From Megamerina dolium (lineage: Eukaryota; Arthropoda; Insecta; Diptera; Megamerinidae): a stretch of DNA of 64,000 nt. Where the stretch lies: positions 35,378,501 through 35,442,500 of the forward strand of contig OY978526.1 in assembly GCA_963854835.1 (NCBI GenBank), read 5' to 3'. Under the pieces are notes generated by a model. It worked only from the letters and a program-made list of their open reading frames with translations. It was not told the DNA's origin and did not search any database. The translations under genes were made by a program, and so were the position numbers. Shown here piece after piece: positions 60,476 to 64,000 of this stretch. The first letter of the stretch is position 1, and every line of letters begins with the position of its first letter.

Positions 60476-60479
60476 CCTG

Positions 60480-61060
60480 AAAGATCTTTCGTGCAAACTC
60501 ATTCCCAACTGGCGCAATTCCAGATTATTAATAAAGCTGGTTTAACTGCTGCTTTAATTTTGTCTTGATGATTTGGACCTATGATTCCATTATATAGGTA
60601 ATAAAATCTGTTTCTTGCCACAGCTGAGTAATTGCAAAGACCGTGTTCTGCTGTTTCTCAGAGTAGAGTTTGATATCTTCTCTAGTAACGTTCATAACTG
60701 TAACTATTTTTATACGCTCAGGTAAAATGCACCTTTTCGGTTGTCTGATATTCTTTTGCGTTTCTTAGTAATAACTCAGGCTCTGTTTTCTCCATCGCTT
60801 GTTCAGTTATTTATAAAGCTATTGTTTACTCCGCAGTCGATTTTGAACCTATGAAAAGGATGGCTGTCCCTGTCCCTGTATACTTTGACAGATAACATTA
60901 AAGCGTAGAGTACTACCAGCCTTTGACCTGATTATTGCAATGGCTTTTCTGGTATTTTTTTGTCCATCTTGTCGAAGGCCGTGAGGAAAGGTGATCTCCA
61001 AATGAGGTCTATAGTTTTTAGGTCATTCAGGTGCTTTTCTCTTGACAGAGTGATGTACAA
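60480..61060 (-). other. Unidentified protein-like remnant
   Basis: The minus strand near 60700-60590 reads ERIKIVTVMNVTREDIKLYS, EKQQNTVFAITQLWQETDFI without a stop, more protein-like than its surroundings, but I recognise no family. It could be part of a retrotransposon. Confidence 0.25.
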
Positions 61061-61299
61061 GAAGTAACTGTGATCATTTGTAGAGGCATGCCCTGATTAT
61101 ATTGGGCTATGAAGCATGGGTCTTATAATGATTTTATAAGACCACGGAAAAATATTTGCGTCATAGTCCCCTTGTTTTACCATATAGACTCGGGCTATAC
61201 TGTATACGTAGTTTATTTCTAGCTACTACCGCTGTTTTGTTCGATTCGAAAGATATTTCTTTTGACGTCATTTTCGTGTAATGGCAAATACTGGTTGAA

Positions 61300-63300
61300 A
61301 AATCTGAAATCTTAGATGTTTCTTAATATCAAAAAGGTAGAGAATATAGTTATTTATGAACAAGAAATAAAAGTGTCTCCGAAAAAGCCAAATGTGGCAA
61401 CATTGAGTCTCGTTAAGAGTGCCATTACTAAAATGTCAAGTGTGCTTGAATGTTAAAAATACTTTATGTTCATAGTTATTGAAATACCTTTTTAAAAAGG
61501 TAAACGTGTTGTAAATATGCCAATATTTATTGCACATGTAATTCCCCTTAGCTTTGTTGGAATTACACATATGGTACATACATATATGCAATATATGCAA
61601 CTAAGTATTTCTAATGTACTGTCTGCACTATTCTTTAGTATACATTAGTATGCGAATTTTAAGCAATTTTGTAATTTAATAAATATTGTGGGGTAAATCT
61701 TCTAGAAATATTAACAATAACAATAAGCATAGCTTCAATTGTGGAAATGTGAACGTGAGTGTGTTTGTGTGTTTGGCTATGTATATATATATATATATAT
61801 GTCGTCAACAATCAGTAAATACGTACAGCGGGTAGATACTCGTATGTATATGAACAATGAGCTCATGTTTATTTTTGAACAACAAATTGCAAGTCATATG
61901 ACAAGCTGCTGATGCAGCTCCCGCTGTTGTTGAAATGTTGACTTGCCTTTTTTCACCTCTCCTTTTTCTCCATTCTTACCCTCCACCTTCTATTAGAGTA
62001 CACGCTCACGCACACATACATACACATACACATACACAAATTGTTATTTGTTGATTATTATTTGAAATTATTTGTTACATACGTAGGTACATACAAGATT
62101 CATTTTAATACAATGTTGCCACATTATTCGCTTTATCAACATATTAAGTATTTTATGAAATGTTATTGTCTCCTATTCCACACGAAAACTTGTGCGTGCC
62201 GGCAAAATCGAGTTCGTCGACCACAGAAAGAAAGAGGGAGAGAGAGGGCGCTAGGAGAAACAAATGTGTCACCTCTGTGATCGTCAAAAATTGAGTTAGC
62301 TGGAAATCAAGTTTTCTTGTGGAAATGGTATTCTAAGTTAAGGTTAACGAAAGTGATTGTTATCAGTTGAAATTTATTAAATATTAAAATGTGTCACACA
62401 TACGCACGCTGATAAACATCTGTAAAAGATGGAATGACTAAAATCACAATCAAATAATAGTTCACTTAACACTATCGTTAGATGCCACAAAAATGTAGCA
62501 CGGCATATGTGTGGAATGTGTATCTGAAGTTTATAATTAGCCAATTATTTAAATGCTAATGAATTAGATATATTGTGACATTCTTATATCAGACGGTGGC
62601 GCTACAATTTGATTGTACTGGCACTATGAGATCTTCATCACAATATTTGGCGTTCACTATATCGCCAGCTCATGGTGTGGTCGAAGTAAAATTCAAATAA
62701 ATGAAATAAAAATCTCAAATAATTTACTATTAAAATAGGTGAGTAATTAATCATGAGTAGTATCCAATTTTTGTGTAACCTGAGAATAGATCGTCCGGAA
62801 GTTGAAATGAAATGCCAAAACTATTTACACGCACTGATACCGACTTTCGAATTATGTAGATTGATAAGTAAGTGCTTATATACGTTTGTGTGTGTGCGTG
62901 TGTTTGTGCTTTAATGTCTCATTCATCTGAGGTATTTTGTCTGCTTCACTATCGAAATTCAACAACAAATGATGTGCCGGTGTTGTATAGTAAAAGCACC
63001 ACTCCAACGGTTTGGTCAATTGACAGATGTGTACAATGTCGTTTGTGTTATCTGTAAGCATCATCTGTACGTTGTTCTCAATTAACGGACTATAAAATGT
63101 AATATATACAGATACTTATTTACAGTGGTAGAAATTCCCATGAACTCGAATTCATTTTCTACAATATGTATAAATATTTAAACCGTTCTGCTTTTTCTTA
63201 TTTTCGTTGTTGTTTTTTCAGCATTCATATTGTTGCGCAAGGCACTTTGGTGTGCATAGTAGAGTTCATATATTTTTGTGAATGATTTTTTATAGAAAAG
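61300..63300. other. Element-free block in Dfd intron 3
   Basis: No element recognised. Contains (AT)n at 61781-61800, CA/TG runs (62010-62035, 62885-62905) and a TAAT-rich patch TTAGCCAATTATTTAAATGC near 62537. Possible intronic regulatory DNA. Confidence 0.45.
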
Positions 63301-63499
63301 CATATTTTTTAAGGTACATTTCAATTTTTGTTAGTAAAGTCTATTATAAAAAGAAATTGATTTCCTTTTCCCTTTTGAATTCCATGTCAAATATATAGTG
63401 GCAATTACCACCTGAGTCTATTCCAGAATTTCGATCGAGTAGTGGAAGCTATTAAAACGATTTTCTCAAAACGAAGCAAACTAAAAATTTACATTTTTG

Positions 63500-63995
63500 A
63501 CAAGAGAAGATAATTAAAGTATTCCTCAGTATTTTCTATTGATGTTTTTGTATAATTTATAAATTTGTATTGGAGGCAGTGGCCCATATTTGTATGCCAT
63601 ATTTCCATATTAGCATAATTATTGTTTTGTAGATCAGCATTTAACTTTTGAGAGAAAGAGTTGATTTTGGGACATCCAGGATAATTGTCTAAATTTTTGT
63701 TTAATTTCGTTCCTTTTTTTAAGTATGTGTTCTTTCTGCGTAAGGTTTTGGTTTATCGTTATGCCAAGGTATTTTGCTCTGCTGCTTGTCGGGAATTGAT
63801 TTCCGCAGATACGTAATTGTTTCTCTAGTAATTTTTTGTTAGTGTATGTAACTTGTTCGCATTAATTTTTAGTTCCCATTTTGAAAACCACTGTATTTTG
63901 AATTTGTTGCAGCTTTACTTCGGCTGCATCGACGTTTGTATCTAACATGAGCAGTACGGTGTTGTACGACACTCATTTCATTATCATTCCCAGGT
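63500..63995 (-). mobile_element. Jockey-like LINE RT remnant
   Basis: The minus strand from 63990 down reads, with frame changes, AAEVKLQQIQNTVVF, KWELKINANKLHT, EKQLRICGNQFPTSSRAKYL-like, LGITINQNLTQKEHIL and KLNKNLDNYPGCPKINSF. This matches the segment after the YADD motif in jockey-type RTs (WELKIN..K, KYLGI.L...L.WK.HI). Probably continues beyond the window. Confidence 0.6.
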
Positions 63996-64000
63996 GCTGA

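Larger units (their letters stand above)
49199..64000 (+). other. Dfd: Dfd intron 3, incomplete at the window end
   Basis: At least 14.8 kb, inferred because no homeobox-coding sequence (KIWFQNRRMKWKK-type) was found downstream to the window end. The intron contains one short-tail SINE, one LINE-tail SINE, remnants of mariner, R1, LOA-like LINE, hAT, Tc1 and jockey elements, a TG microsatellite (49361-49386), and long element-free blocks. Confidence 0.8.

Noticed and set aside
49199..64000. Homeobox exon of Dfd within the window
   Set aside because: No KIWFQNRRMKWKK-type coding sequence was found on the + strand up to 64000, so the exon is presumed to lie further right.

Overview
The window is eukaryotic DNA from a higher fly. 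It carries the 5' part of the Hox gene Deformed (Dfd) on the + strand and, about 38 kb upstream on the same strand, the Hox-cluster microRNA gene mir-993. This places it in the Antennapedia complex. The Dfd protein (MSSFLMGYP start, YPWM hexapeptide, LKLEKRIEE block) is close to but not identical with my recollection of the Drosophila protein. A tephritid fruit fly or a relative is the best guess; the species cannot be fixed from the sequence alone.

Layout. 1-5 kb: a jockey-like LINE remnant split by a tRNA-derived SINE, a mariner remnant, a second SINE, and an array of degenerate ~150 bp repeats. 5-7.4 kb: a quiet block with mir-993 (6341-6443). 7.4-14.8 kb: a LINE 3' fragment, a SINE piece, a mariner remnant and otherwise unassignable AT-rich DNA. 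14.8-20.9 kb: an old Tc1/mariner-type transposon with both terminal inverted repeats, interrupted by a nearly complete 5.2 kb LOA/I-like LINE flanked by an 11 bp target duplication. 20.9-31 kb: a pogo-like element, a LINE copy whose two halves are inverted relative to each other, a mariner transposase, another LINE 3' end and two SINEs. 31-44 kb: mostly element-poor DNA upstream of Dfd, presumably regulatory, with a few transposase scraps and SINEs. 44.2-49.2 kb: Dfd exons 1-3. 49.2-64 kb: Dfd intron 3, which runs off the window and holds at least eight transposable-element remnants. The homeobox exon is not visible here and should lie beyond 64000.

How the parts relate. The only host genes I can support are Dfd and mir-993. 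The clearest unexpected relationship is between the LINE at 15-20 kb and a subset of the SINEs: both end in a similar block (GGTATCACAAAGGGCC-like motif, a CTCTC/GAGAG hairpin, then an AACCT terminal repeat). This is the expected signature of a SINE mobilised by a partner LINE. A second SINE group with the same tRNA-like head has a different 3' end. The LINE has only a few disabling lesions and looks much younger than the other elements. Long element-free blocks (30.6-34.3, 35.2-39.5, 43-45.4, 56.4-58.2, 61.3-63.3 kb) alternate with element-rich blocks and are the natural places to look for Dfd regulatory DNA.
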